From NCBI GenBank assembly GCA_964396055.1, contig CAYNDV010000170.1, positions 1 through 9,151 on the forward strand: 9,151 nucleotides of DNA. Reading direction: 5' to 3'. The stretch comes from CAYJPV01 sp964396055. Lineage in GTDB: Bacteria; Acidobacteriota; Vicinamibacteria; Vicinamibacterales; JAKQTR01. Below, piece after piece: positions 1 to 5,840 of this stretch. Position 1 is the first letter of the stretch. Each line of letters starts with the position of its first letter. The position numbers and the translations under genes are program-made. A model generated the notes under the pieces. It was given only the letters and a program-made list of their open reading frames with translations, was not told where the DNA came from and made no database searches.

Positions 1-1247
1 GCCGGGTACTTCGACTCGAGGGCCTTGACGCGGTACACCTCCAGGCCCTCGCTCCGTTGCAGCCACACGGCGGCGAGGGCCGCGACGATCAGCGCGAAGA
101 CTTCAGGCCTCGCGCGCGGCACGCGTGCGGCCGCCGCCCATGCGACCGCGGCCACGAGCACGCACAGGGCCGGCAGCGCAGGCAGCAGGAAGCGGAGGTA
201 CCACCAGTCGTCGAACACGACGTACGGGAGGTAGGCCGCGAGGACGGCGGCGGCAAACGCGAGGAGCAACAGTCCGCTGCGGCGCGGCCGCACCAGCAGG
301 GGTGCCACCAGCGCGAGCGCGATCGCGGGCGTGTGTGCCTCGATCAGCCAGCGTGGATAGCGGGCCAGATTGGGCAGGACGTGGCTCAGGCTGAAGAGCT
401 GCTCCACGGCACCGTAGCCCGACCGCACCGGCGAACCGTACACCTGGAACTGCAGGAATCCGACGGCGCCAGCCCCGCAGGCCACCATGGCGACATACCG
501 CACGGCGCGGTGCCACGGCCGCAGTCCCCGGATCACCAGGGCGCCGACGATGATCGCCAGCGGAGCGAGGTTGGGCCGCACGAGGATCGCGGCGGCGGCA
601 CAGGCTCCGGCCATCCACGCCAGGCGCCGGCCGCGGGAGTCGTCGGCGTCGGCGCCAGCCGCCGCGGCGGCCAGAGCGGCCGTCCACAAGGCCGCCGCCG
701 GCACGTCGCTCATCGGCTGGAAGAGCTGGAACAGGAACACCGGGCTGCAGGCCGCGAGCACGGCCGCACCGGCGCCTGCCGCCGGGCCGGCGACGTGGCG
801 CCCGAGGACGTAGGTGCTCCAGATGCCGAGGGCGCCCAGCAGCGGCACCACCCAGAACCACGCCCCGGCGCCGCCGATGGCCATGAACGCCGCCATCATC
901 AGCGACAGGCCAGCCGGGCAGAGGGGCACAGACCCGCCGGCCGCCGGCGCGAACCCCGAGGGGGCGAACGTGGCCGCGGCATCAGGCCACGGGGCGTCGG
1001 TCACCACGGGCGGCAGCGCCCATTGTCCGCGCAGGAACATCTCCGCCTGTCCGACGTAGCAATGGGAGTCGGATCCGCCCACGGCGTTCGTGCCCCAGTA
1101 GAGGCCCGCCGCGATGGTGAGGAGGGCCGCCGCGGCGGCGAGGGTCGCGGGAACCAGACGCCCGGACGATACCCCGGCCCCCGAACGCCCGGACGCCTTC
1201 AGCGGGGCGGGCGGACCGGCGGGCGCGTCAGGCGGAGGTGTGCTCAC
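1..1247 (-). CDS. GT39/ArnT-like integral-membrane glycosyltransferase (GT-C fold), 3' end outside window
   Basis: A clean open frame of 415 codons runs from a GTG at 1247 to the window edge without a stop, so the C-terminus is missing. It is a polytopic membrane protein. A proline-rich cytoplasmic N-terminus of about 30 residues leads into a first membrane segment (residues 31-51). An external loop follows with GGSDSHCY around D60, the position where GT39/ArnT-like enzymes carry the catalytic acidic residue. Further family-like marks are MSDVP (179-183), LVRPN (222-226), several Ala/Leu-rich membrane segments and a late WWYLRFLLPALPAL segment. GT-C enzymes transfer sugars from polyprenyl-phosphate donors to lipids, glycans or proteins on the outer face of the membrane. 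The start overlaps the end of the GT2 gene by 20 bp. No Shine-Dalgarno precedes the GTG, so translational coupling is likely. Family-level assignment is fairly sure; donor and acceptor are unknown. Confidence 0.82.
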   Translation of the reverse strand, partial: MSTPPPDAPAGPPAPLKASGRSGAGVSSGRLVPATLAAAAALLTIAAGLYWGTNAVGGSDSHCYVGQAEMFLRGQWALPPVVTDAPWPDAAATFAPSGFAPAAGGSVPLCPAGLSLMMAAFMAIGGAGAWFWVVPLLGALGIWSTYVLGRHVAGPAAGAGAAVLAACSPVFLFQLFQPMSDVPAAALWTAALAAAAAGADADDSRGRRLAWMAGACAAAAILVRPNLAPLAIIVGALVIRGLRPWHRAVRYVAMVACGAGAVGFLQFQVYGSPVRSGYGAVEQLFSLSHVLPNLARYPRWLIEAHTPAIALALVAPLLVRPRRSGLLLLAFAAAVLAAYLPYVVFDDWWYLRFLLPALPALCVLVAAVAWAAAARVPRARPEVFALIVAALAAVWLQRSEGLEVYRVKALESKYP

Positions 1248-1959
1248 GGGAGGGTGCCGCGGGGCGCCAGCGCAGGCGGTAGCCGGCCAGGACGCGCACG
1301 GCGTGCACGCCGTCGCGCCACTTGATCTTCTTGCCTTCGGATTTCAGCCGCGGCCGGTAGACCACCGGCAGTTCGAGAATCCGGTGGCCGCTCAACAGCA
1401 CCTTGGCCGTGATCTCGGGCTCGATGTCGAACCGGTTCGACTCGAGGCCCAGCGACCGCGCCACGTCGGTGCGCATGATCTTGTAGCAGGTCTCCATGTC
1501 CGTGATGGAGGACCCGAACAGGAGGTTGGTCACCACTGTCAGGAACCGGTTGCCCAGCAGGGTCATCAGCGGGGCGTCCGGGCGGTCACCCAGGAACCGC
1601 GACCCGTAGACCACCGGTGTCTGGCCGGCGACGATCGGCGCCACCAGGACGGCGAGCTGGGCCGGATCCAGTTCGAGGTCGGCATCCTGGATCGCGATGA
1701 TGTCGCCCCGCGCCTCGGCCAGGCCCCGGCGGATGGCCGCTCCCTTGCCCGCGTTGGGCGAGACGTGGATCACGCGCAGACGCGCGTCGGCAGGCACCGC
1801 GTCGAGGGCCGCGCGCGTGCCGTCCGACGAGCCGTCGTTCACCACGAGGATCTCGCGCGGAACCGGCAGGTCGATCGACAGGAGCCGGTCGATCACCGCC
1901 GCAACGGTGCCCGCCTCGTTGTAGACCGGGACGATGATGGACAGCAGGGCGGCGGGCAT
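1228..1959 (-). CDS. GT2 family glycosyltransferase, DPM1/polyprenyl-phosphate sugar synthase-like
   Basis: The product has 243 residues. SIIVPVYNE (7-15) opens the GT-A fold, VVNDGSSDGT (39-48) is the nucleotide-binding strand-loop, and QDADLELDP (91-99) holds the DxD-type metal site. Further conserved blocks are YGSRF (118-122), DMETCYKIM (154-162), RFDIEPEITAK (176-186) and GKKIKWRDG (209-217), as in DPM1-like polyprenyl-phosphate mannose or glucose synthases. No membrane helix is visible, so it is probably a peripheral protein on the cytoplasmic face. It would load a sugar from a nucleotide sugar onto polyprenyl phosphate. The adjacent GT-C transferase, overlapping by 20 bp, is the expected user of that donor. 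The ATG at 1959 is preferred because homology starts at once; the frame stays open to 2034, but that extension only translates a heptamer repeat (APRPTPHAPK). The Shine-Dalgarno is weak, and a TACAAT box lies 11 nt upstream, which suggests a very short leader. Confidence 0.9.
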   Translation of the reverse strand: MPAALLSIIVPVYNEAGTVAAVIDRLLSIDLPVPREILVVNDGSSDGTRAALDAVPADARLRVIHVSPNAGKGAAIRRGLAEARGDIIAIQDADLELDPAQLAVLVAPIVAGQTPVVYGSRFLGDRPDAPLMTLLGNRFLTVVTNLLFGSSITDMETCYKIMRTDVARSLGLESNRFDIEPEITAKVLLSGHRILELPVVYRPRLKSEGKKIKWRDGVHAVRVLAGYRLRWRPAAPSREHTSA

Positions 1960-1970
1960 GGGTGCTGGGG

Positions 1971-1976
1971 ATTGTA
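1971..1976 (-). promoter_or_regulatory. candidate -10 box (TACAAT) for the glycosyltransferase operon
   Basis: On the minus strand AAGGTACAAT lies 11 nt before the GT2 ATG. If used, transcription would start about 5 nt before the ATG, giving a nearly leaderless mRNA, which fits the poor Shine-Dalgarno. No -35 consensus is present at 16-18 bp; that space is filled by the GGGGCGT repeat. The same AAGGTAYAAT string precedes the cytochrome operon. Confidence 0.4.
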
Positions 1977-1981
1977 CCTTA

Positions 1982-2012
1982 GGGGCGTGGGGCGTGGGGC
2001 GTGGGGCGGGGG
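1982..2012 (+). repeat. heptamer tandem repeat (GGGGCGT)n with G-quadruplex potential
   Basis: Three exact 7-bp units of GGGGCGT are followed by GGGG, C and GGGGG. This gives four G4 tracts separated by CGT loops, with a fifth G-run in reserve, which is a textbook four-tetrad G-quadruplex pattern. The G-rich strand is the template strand of the GT2 gene, immediately upstream of its candidate promoter. Confidence 0.85.
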
Positions 2013-2033
2013 CGTTGAGGATTGTCAGAAGCA

Positions 2034-2047
2034 AGAATCAAGGATCA
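2034..2047 (+). repeat. short degenerate heptamer repeat (AGRATCA)2
   Basis: AGAATCA and AGGATCA lie head to tail, followed by a spaced GGGATCA at 2052-2058. The array is too short to stand alone, but it shares the 7-bp period of the other intergenic repeats and lies between two clearer ones. Confidence 0.4.
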
Positions 2048-2130
2048 AGAAGGGATCACGCCGTCACGCTGCACGGACCAGGGCCGCACGGCCGATAGCC
2101 GAGCTGCCCAAAGCCCAACGGCCTAACCTG

Positions 2131-2185
2131 GAACCGTGAACCGTGAACCCGTGATAGTGTCCCCCCGCAGGAGGGCGTGCATGTC
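2131..2185 (+). repeat. left copy of an exact 55-bp direct repeat flanking the assembly gap; starts with (GAACCGT)2
   Basis: These 55 bases are identical to 2286-2340. The copy begins with the heptamers GAACCGT GAACCGT and then GAACCCGT, and ends with the permease Shine-Dalgarno and ATGTC. A length of exactly 55 matches a common final k-mer size of de Bruijn assemblers, so this is probably an unmerged contig-end overlap rather than a genomic duplication. Confidence 0.9.
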
Positions 2186-2285
2186 NNNNNNNNNNNNNNN
2201 NNNNNNNNNNNNNNNNNNNNNNNNNNNNNNNNNNNNNNNNNNNNNNNNNNNNNNNNNNNNNNNNNNNNNNNNNNNNNNNNNNNNN
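2186..2285. other. assembly gap (100 N)
   Basis: There are exactly 100 N, the usual placeholder for a gap of unknown size. Both flanks are the same 55 bases, so the real distance may be zero once they are collapsed. Confidence 0.95.
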
Positions 2286-2340
2286 GAACCGTGAACCGTG
2301 AACCCGTGATAGTGTCCCCCCGCAGGAGGGCGTGCATGTC
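2286..2340 (+). repeat. right copy of the 55-bp direct repeat, carrying the used permease start
   Basis: This copy is identical base for base to 2131-2185. It contains AGGAGG (2324-2329) and the ATG at 2336-2338 that opens the permease. The left copy has the same signals but no gene behind it. Confidence 0.9.
2324..2329 (+). promoter_or_regulatory. Shine-Dalgarno AGGAGG fixing the permease start
   Basis: The perfect AGGAGG lies six bases before the ATG at 2336. This rules out upstream in-frame starts that would read through the N block. Confidence 0.85.
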
Positions 2341-3721
2341 ACGACGGCTGTTCGGGGTGCTGGCGGGCCTGGTCCTCGGCGGAGTGGTGTGGCTGTGGCC
2401 GGGCATCGGGTCGCTCGATCCCCTCGGGCAACGGGCGCTCGCCGTCATCGCGTGCGGCGTGGTGTTCTGGGCCACCGACGTGCTGGCCGCGGGGATCACG
2501 GCGGTCCTGGTGCTGGGCCTGCTGCTGGCCGTCGGCGTGCCGGGGTCCGTGGCCCTGGCCGGCTTCGCATCGTCGGCATTCTGGATCCTGGTGTCGGTCC
2601 TCTTCTTCGGGTACGCCATGGACAAGACGGGCCTGGCGCGCCGCATCGCCTACCGCATCCTCCTGGTGTTCCCGCCGACCTACACGGGCATCCTGTTCGC
2701 CTTCCTCGCGATCGGGTTCGTGCTCACGCTCGGCATCCCGTCGATGACGGTGCGCACGGCGATCATCATGCCCATCGGGTGGGCCCTCGTGCAGGCGCTG
2801 GGCCTGCCGCTGCCCGGGCGCGGGTCGGCGCTGCTCGTGCTGAGCATCTTCGAGATGGCCGTGCTGCCGGGCTGCGCCCTGCTCACGGGGGCGCTGTGGG
2901 GGCCGTTTGTCACGGGCCTGTTCGCGAACCAGAACCTCCCGCTGAGCTGGCTCGAGTACGCCCGCGTGATGTTCGTGCCGACCATCGTCTGGTGCGTGCT
3001 CGTGCTGGCGGGCAACCTCATCGCCCTGCGCCCCGAAGGCGAACTGGGCGTCACGCGTGCCCTTGCGGCCGGCGAACTCGACCGGTTGGGCCCCATGAAG
3101 GCCGCGGAACGCGTGACGGCTGTCGTGGTGGCCCTGTCGATCCTGGCGTGGGCCTCGCAGCCCTGGCACAAGGTGCCGCCCGAGGCGATCGGCATGCTGG
3201 CCCTCACGGCGCTCTTCGCCGGCGGGGTGCTGACCGTTCCCGAAATCGGCACCGGGATTTCCTGGCCCCTGGCGCTCTTCGTCGGCGGCATCCTGTGCGT
3301 CAGCACCGTCATCACCACTTACAAAATCAGCGGGTGGTTCGCGGGCTTCATCGTCCCGGCCATCGCGCCCGTGGCGGGGCAGCCGCTGCTGCTGGTCACC
3401 GTGCTCGCGCTGTGCGTGATGGCGATGCGGTTCATCGACCCGGTGGGGTTCATCTCGATCGCGGCGTTCTTCCTGGCCCTGGTCGGCGTGGCCCCGACCT
3501 GGGGCATCACGCCCGTGGTTTTGACGGGCATGATCTTCCTGCCGCTCCACGTGTTCTGGTTCAACTACCAGAACATCTGGATCGTCATGACCGAGGGCAT
3601 CACGAAGAAGGCGGCGTACACCGACGGCGACCGGATCCGCCTCGCCACCGTGTACGCCGTCGTCTCGGTGGTGGGCCTGTGGGTCGCCGTCGGGTACTGG
3701 AAGCTGACCGGGATTCTCTGA
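2336..3721 (+). CDS. SLC13/DASS-family anion permease, divergent
   Basis: The 461-residue polytopic inner-membrane protein has the usual length for the divalent anion:Na+ symporter family (SLC13, sodium:sulfate symporter). It has about ten to twelve hydrophobic segments, from residues 5-22 to 435-453. FGYAMDKTGLARRIAYRIL (91-109) and the re-entrant-loop-like GIPSMTVRTAIIMPIG (133-148) match the family scaffold. In canonical members two SNT motifs bind sodium and a dicarboxylate or sulfate. Here the first reads SMT (136-138), and the second region reads RFIDPVGFISIAAF (365-378) with no SNT. Substrate and coupling ion therefore cannot be transferred from known relatives; it may take organic acids or inorganic anions, or belong to a sister family. 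The ATG is set by AGGAGG six bases upstream. The stop touches the stop of the convergent cytochrome gene with no base between, and no terminator is visible there. Confidence 0.82.
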   Translation: MSRRLFGVLAGLVLGGVVWLWPGIGSLDPLGQRALAVIACGVVFWATDVLAAGITAVLVLGLLLAVGVPGSVALAGFASSAFWILVSVLFFGYAMDKTGLARRIAYRILLVFPPTYTGILFAFLAIGFVLTLGIPSMTVRTAIIMPIGWALVQALGLPLPGRGSALLVLSIFEMAVLPGCALLTGALWGPFVTGLFANQNLPLSWLEYARVMFVPTIVWCVLVLAGNLIALRPEGELGVTRALAAGELDRLGPMKAAERVTAVVVALSILAWASQPWHKVPPEAIGMLALTALFAGGVLTVPEIGTGISWPLALFVGGILCVSTVITTYKISGWFAGFIVPAIAPVAGQPLLLVTVLALCVMAMRFIDPVGFISIAAFFLALVGVAPTWGITPVVLTGMIFLPLHVFWFNYQNIWIVMTEGITKKAAYTDGDRIRLATVYAVVSVVGLWVAVGYWKLTGIL

Positions 3722-4333
3722 CTACTTTTTCCCCGCGCTGGCGCCGCCGTAGGCCAGTTCGACGATGTTGGGATCCGACGGCCGTTCCGGACCCGGATCG
3801 GGGATCCGCTGCCGCACCGGCGGGAGGTGCCGGAGGAAGGTGATGACGGCGTGGATCTCCTCGTCCGACCAGTTCGCGGCGAGGGGCCACGGCATGGCGT
3901 GGTGCGACATCACCCAGTTGCCGTCACGGATGCCTCCGCGCATCGCCCGCTTGATCTGTTCGTCGGTGCGCGCGCCGAGGCCCGTCTCCGTGTCCGGCGT
4001 CAGGTTCCGGCTCACCACCGTCCCGTGGCTGCTGGTGACGAACTTCATCCCGCCGGCGAGGTACATCGACGGGTTCTGGTTCTCGGGCCCCGGCGGGAAA
4101 TGGCACCCGGCGCAGTCCGACGTCAGCAGGATCTGCCGCCCGCGCTCCGCCACCGCCCGCGTGGCCGGATCGCTGATGGCCGTGAGCGGCGGGATGAGAT
4201 CCGTCTGCATCGTCGCGAACGCCTCGGGCGGCGAGAGCGTGAACGGCGGAATGAAGTAGAGGAACGCCGTGAACCCGGCGATGCCCAGGATGACGACGGC
4301 GATGGCCGTCCACTTGAGGATTCGTCGCAGCAC
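3722..4333 (-). CDS. membrane-anchored monoheme cytochrome c
   Basis: The 203-residue protein has an N-terminal membrane anchor (residues 8-29) that probably holds a periplasmic heme domain. The heme site is C74-A-G-C77-H78, and M147 in SHHAMPWP is the likely distal ligand. The block NLTPDTETGLGARTDEQI (110-127) and the ending LPPVRQRIP (170-178) are typical of the cytochrome domains of alcohol/gluconate dehydrogenase-type electron-transfer subunits. It aligns along about 100 residues with the third heme domain of the gene just upstream. Translation starts at GTG. Its AGGAGG overlaps the stop codon of the triheme gene (TAGGAGG), with only 9 bp between the genes, so translation is probably coupled. 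It most likely passes electrons between its triheme partner and a terminal oxidase or soluble carrier. The redox partner is unknown. Confidence 0.88.
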   Translation of the reverse strand: MLRRILKWTAIAVVILGIAGFTAFLYFIPPFTLSPPEAFATMQTDLIPPLTAISDPATRAVAERGRQILLTSDCAGCHFPPGPENQNPSMYLAGGMKFVTSSHGTVVSRNLTPDTETGLGARTDEQIKRAMRGGIRDGNWVMSHHAMPWPLAANWSDEEIHAVITFLRHLPPVRQRIPDPGPERPSDPNIVELAYGGASAGKK

Positions 4334-4338
4334 GGGGG

Positions 4339-4344
4339 CCTCCT
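4339..4344 (-). promoter_or_regulatory. Shine-Dalgarno embedded in the stop codon of the upstream gene
   Basis: On the minus strand TAGGAGG combines the TAG of the triheme cytochrome with a perfect AGGAGG, five bases before the GTG of the monoheme gene. It supports the GTG start and coupled translation. Confidence 0.75.
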
Positions 4345-5695
4345 ACTGCTTCACCTGGCCTTCGGACAACGCACCGGCGTTGCCGCTGAAGACCACCATC
4401 GGTTCGTCGACGCCGAGCACGAGCATCCGGAACTTGTCGGCGAGATAGGCGAATGTCCCCGGGACCACCCGGGCCGGGATCCGGTTGCGGACCGGCGGGA
4501 TCGTGCGCAGGTAGGCGACCAGCGCCCGCTGGTCGGCTTCGGAAAGATGCGCGAAGGCCGACCAGCCCATCGGGAAGGGCAGCATGCGCGACCCGTCGCG
4601 GCGGAACCCCTTCGTGACGGCCCGCAGGATCTCCTCGTCGGTGTACGCGCCGAGGCCCGTCTCCTTGTCCGACGTCAGGTTGGCCGTCACCGCTTCGCCC
4701 CAGATCGACAGCTTGAACCGCTGGCCGCCTGCGAACTTCAGGCCGGGGATGATGCGGCTCTCGCGATCCACGGGCGAGTGGCAGTGCGCGCAGACCTCGG
4801 CGAGCTGCCGGCCGCGCTCGATCGGGCTGGCCGCCCGCGCCTCGTCTTCGGCCGCGAAGTGGGCCCGGGCCTCGTCGGCGCTCATCTCCCACAGCGGCTT
4901 GCGCGCGAGCGACCCGACGTAGTGCGCCAGGTGCCAGATCTCGGCGTCCGTGGCCAGATCGGCGACGCCCGGCATCGGCGTGCCGTCGATGCCCGTCTTC
5001 AGGCGCACGGCGATGTCGCGGGCGGAGGCGCCTGCGCGGAACGTCCAGGGCTCGGTCAGCTTCGCGGCGACGACGGTGTGCCCCCAGTCGTCCTGCAGCG
5101 ACGAGGCGACCGCCGTGGCCGGCTGGCCGCCCTCACCGTGGCAGGCGCCGCACTGCAGCGTCGCGTAGACCTGGCGACCGGCGTCGAGGCTGCGGGCGTC
5201 GGCCGGCGGTTCCGGGCCCAGCGTCACGGGCTTCGCCGGTTCGGCGGCGAACCGCGGCGAGAACTGCTTGACGTACTGGACAACCGCGCGCTGTTCGTCG
5301 GCGCTGAGTACGCCACGGAATCCGATCATCGACGTGCCCGCCAGGCCCTCGTCGACCACGCGCCGCAGGTCGTCGTCGGTCGGGAGCGACCCCGAGGCGG
5401 TGGACCGGAACTTGAACACGCCGCGCGTGAAGTCGCGCGGCTTGACCAGCAGCAGGTCGGCGGCCGGGCCGTCGCCCATGCCGCTGGTGCCGTGGCACTG
5501 GGCGCACTTCGCATCGTAGATCGTCCGCCCGTCCGGCCCGGCGGCGGCCGACGACGGGGCGGCGGCAGTCGCCACGGGCTGGGCACCAGCCGCCGATGCG
5601 GGCTGGCTGACCGCGAGCGCCACGGCGGTCGAGACGACCGCGGCGACGGCCAGACAGGCGATGGCCGTGCCGCGGTGGAGAGCTGCTGGGGGCAT
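4343..5695 (-). CDS. periplasmic triheme cytochrome c
   Basis: The 450-residue protein has a signal peptide (hydrophobic 11-30, probable cleavage near ASAAG at 33-37). Three cytochrome c domains follow. Domain 1 has C64-AQ-C67-H68 with M123 (GTSMIGF). Domain 2 has C182-GA-C185-H186 with M241 (GTPMPG). Domain 3 has C302-AH-C305-H306 with M376 (PFPMGW). Domains 1 and 2 look like small soluble cytochromes attached to molybdenum or alcohol dehydrogenases. Domain 3 carries NLTSDKETGLGAYTDEEI (339-356), as in AdhB-type subunits, and is homologous to the following monoheme protein. A tail of about 40 residues (410-450) has no visible heme or helix. The ATG has GGAGG four bases upstream and a TATAAT box about 37 bases upstream. 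It is first in a two-gene operon. It should relay electrons in the periplasm; the dehydrogenase that feeds it is not in the window. Confidence 0.9.
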   Translation of the reverse strand: MPPAALHRGTAIACLAVAAVVSTAVALAVSQPASAAGAQPVATAAAPSSAAAGPDGRTIYDAKCAQCHGTSGMGDGPAADLLLVKPRDFTRGVFKFRSTASGSLPTDDDLRRVVDEGLAGTSMIGFRGVLSADEQRAVVQYVKQFSPRFAAEPAKPVTLGPEPPADARSLDAGRQVYATLQCGACHGEGGQPATAVASSLQDDWGHTVVAAKLTEPWTFRAGASARDIAVRLKTGIDGTPMPGVADLATDAEIWHLAHYVGSLARKPLWEMSADEARAHFAAEDEARAASPIERGRQLAEVCAHCHSPVDRESRIIPGLKFAGGQRFKLSIWGEAVTANLTSDKETGLGAYTDEEILRAVTKGFRRDGSRMLPFPMGWSAFAHLSEADQRALVAYLRTIPPVRNRIPARVVPGTFAYLADKFRMLVLGVDEPMVVFSGNAGALSEGQVKQ

Positions 5696-5732
5696 GCGTC
5701 CTCCGGTTCAGGTTATGGGGAGTACCCAGGCC

Positions 5733-5738
5733 ATTATA
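5733..5738 (-). promoter_or_regulatory. consensus -10 box (TATAAT) of the cytochrome operon
   Basis: AAGGTATAAT on the minus strand is a perfect sigma70-type -10. The predicted start near 5726 gives a leader of about 31 nt that contains the GGAGG at 5700-5704. No good -35 is present at 16-18 bp (the sequence there is TGGGCG). Confidence 0.55.
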
Positions 5739-5795
5739 CCTTCAGGAGCGGCTCACGCCCACCGACCACCCGTGGACCGGGTCCGGCAAACGCGC

Positions 5796-5801
5796 TATGG
5801 T
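5796..5801 (+). promoter_or_regulatory. weak candidate -10 box (TATGGT) for the peptidase
   Basis: TATGGT lies 39 bases before the peptidase ATG, in an otherwise GC-rich stretch. No clear -35 is visible, so support rests on position and local AT content only. Confidence 0.25.
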
Positions 5802-5831
5802 ATGCCGGTCCGACGACCGCACTCGTTCAAC

Positions 5832-5836
5832 GGAGG
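5832..5836 (+). promoter_or_regulatory. Shine-Dalgarno GGAGG fixing the peptidase start
   Basis: GGAGG sits four bases before the ATG at 5841, which opens directly into a signal peptide. The frame is open upstream to 5661, but that extension is antisense to the cytochrome gene and its promoter and lacks these signals. Confidence 0.8.
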
Positions 5837-5840
5837 CACG

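Larger units (their letters stand above)
1960..2335. other. divergent intergenic region between GT2 operon and permease
   Basis: This gene-free stretch has 376 nominal bases, or about 221 if the 55-bp flanks of the N block are one sequence. It holds the GT2 promoter candidate, heptamer repeats at 1982-2012, 2034-2047 and 2131-2151, and the permease ribosome binding site. A small inverted repeat, GGCCG-CA-CGGCC, is at 2083-2094. I see no RNA gene or small coding frame with supporting signals here. Confidence 0.6.
5696..5840. promoter_or_regulatory. divergent promoter region between cytochrome operon and peptidase
   Basis: This 145-bp region carries outward signals for both sides: GGAGG plus TATAAT for the cytochromes, and GGAGG plus a weak TATGGT for the peptidase. 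A compact palindrome, GGACC-G-GGTCC, lies at 5774-5784 about 11 bp before the TATGGT and could be an operator. This is the one non-operonic gap in the window without a heptamer array. Confidence 0.5.

Noticed and set aside
103..861. 252-codon open frame on the minus strand inside the GT-C region
   Set aside because: It lies in a different frame from the hydrophobic GT-C protein and translates to Arg/Pro-rich sequence. The true frame is open throughout 1-1247.
57..1325. 422-codon open frame on the plus strand
   Set aside because: It is antisense to the GT-C gene, its product is Arg/Gly/His-rich low-complexity sequence, and it has no membrane or domain pattern. It is a GC-rich shadow frame.
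1960..2034. N-terminal extension of the GT2 protein
   Set aside because: The extra 25 residues only translate the GGGGCGT repeat, and the GT2 fold begins directly after the ATG at 1959.
2131..2340. Transposon target-site duplication or insertion-sequence ends around the N block
   Set aside because: An exact 55-bp identity is far longer than target duplications, has no inverted ends or transposase, and matches a k-mer overlap.
5710..5732. Possible small inverted repeat (TGGG...CCCA) in the cytochrome leader
   Set aside because: The arms are four bases only, which is expected by chance in GC-rich DNA.
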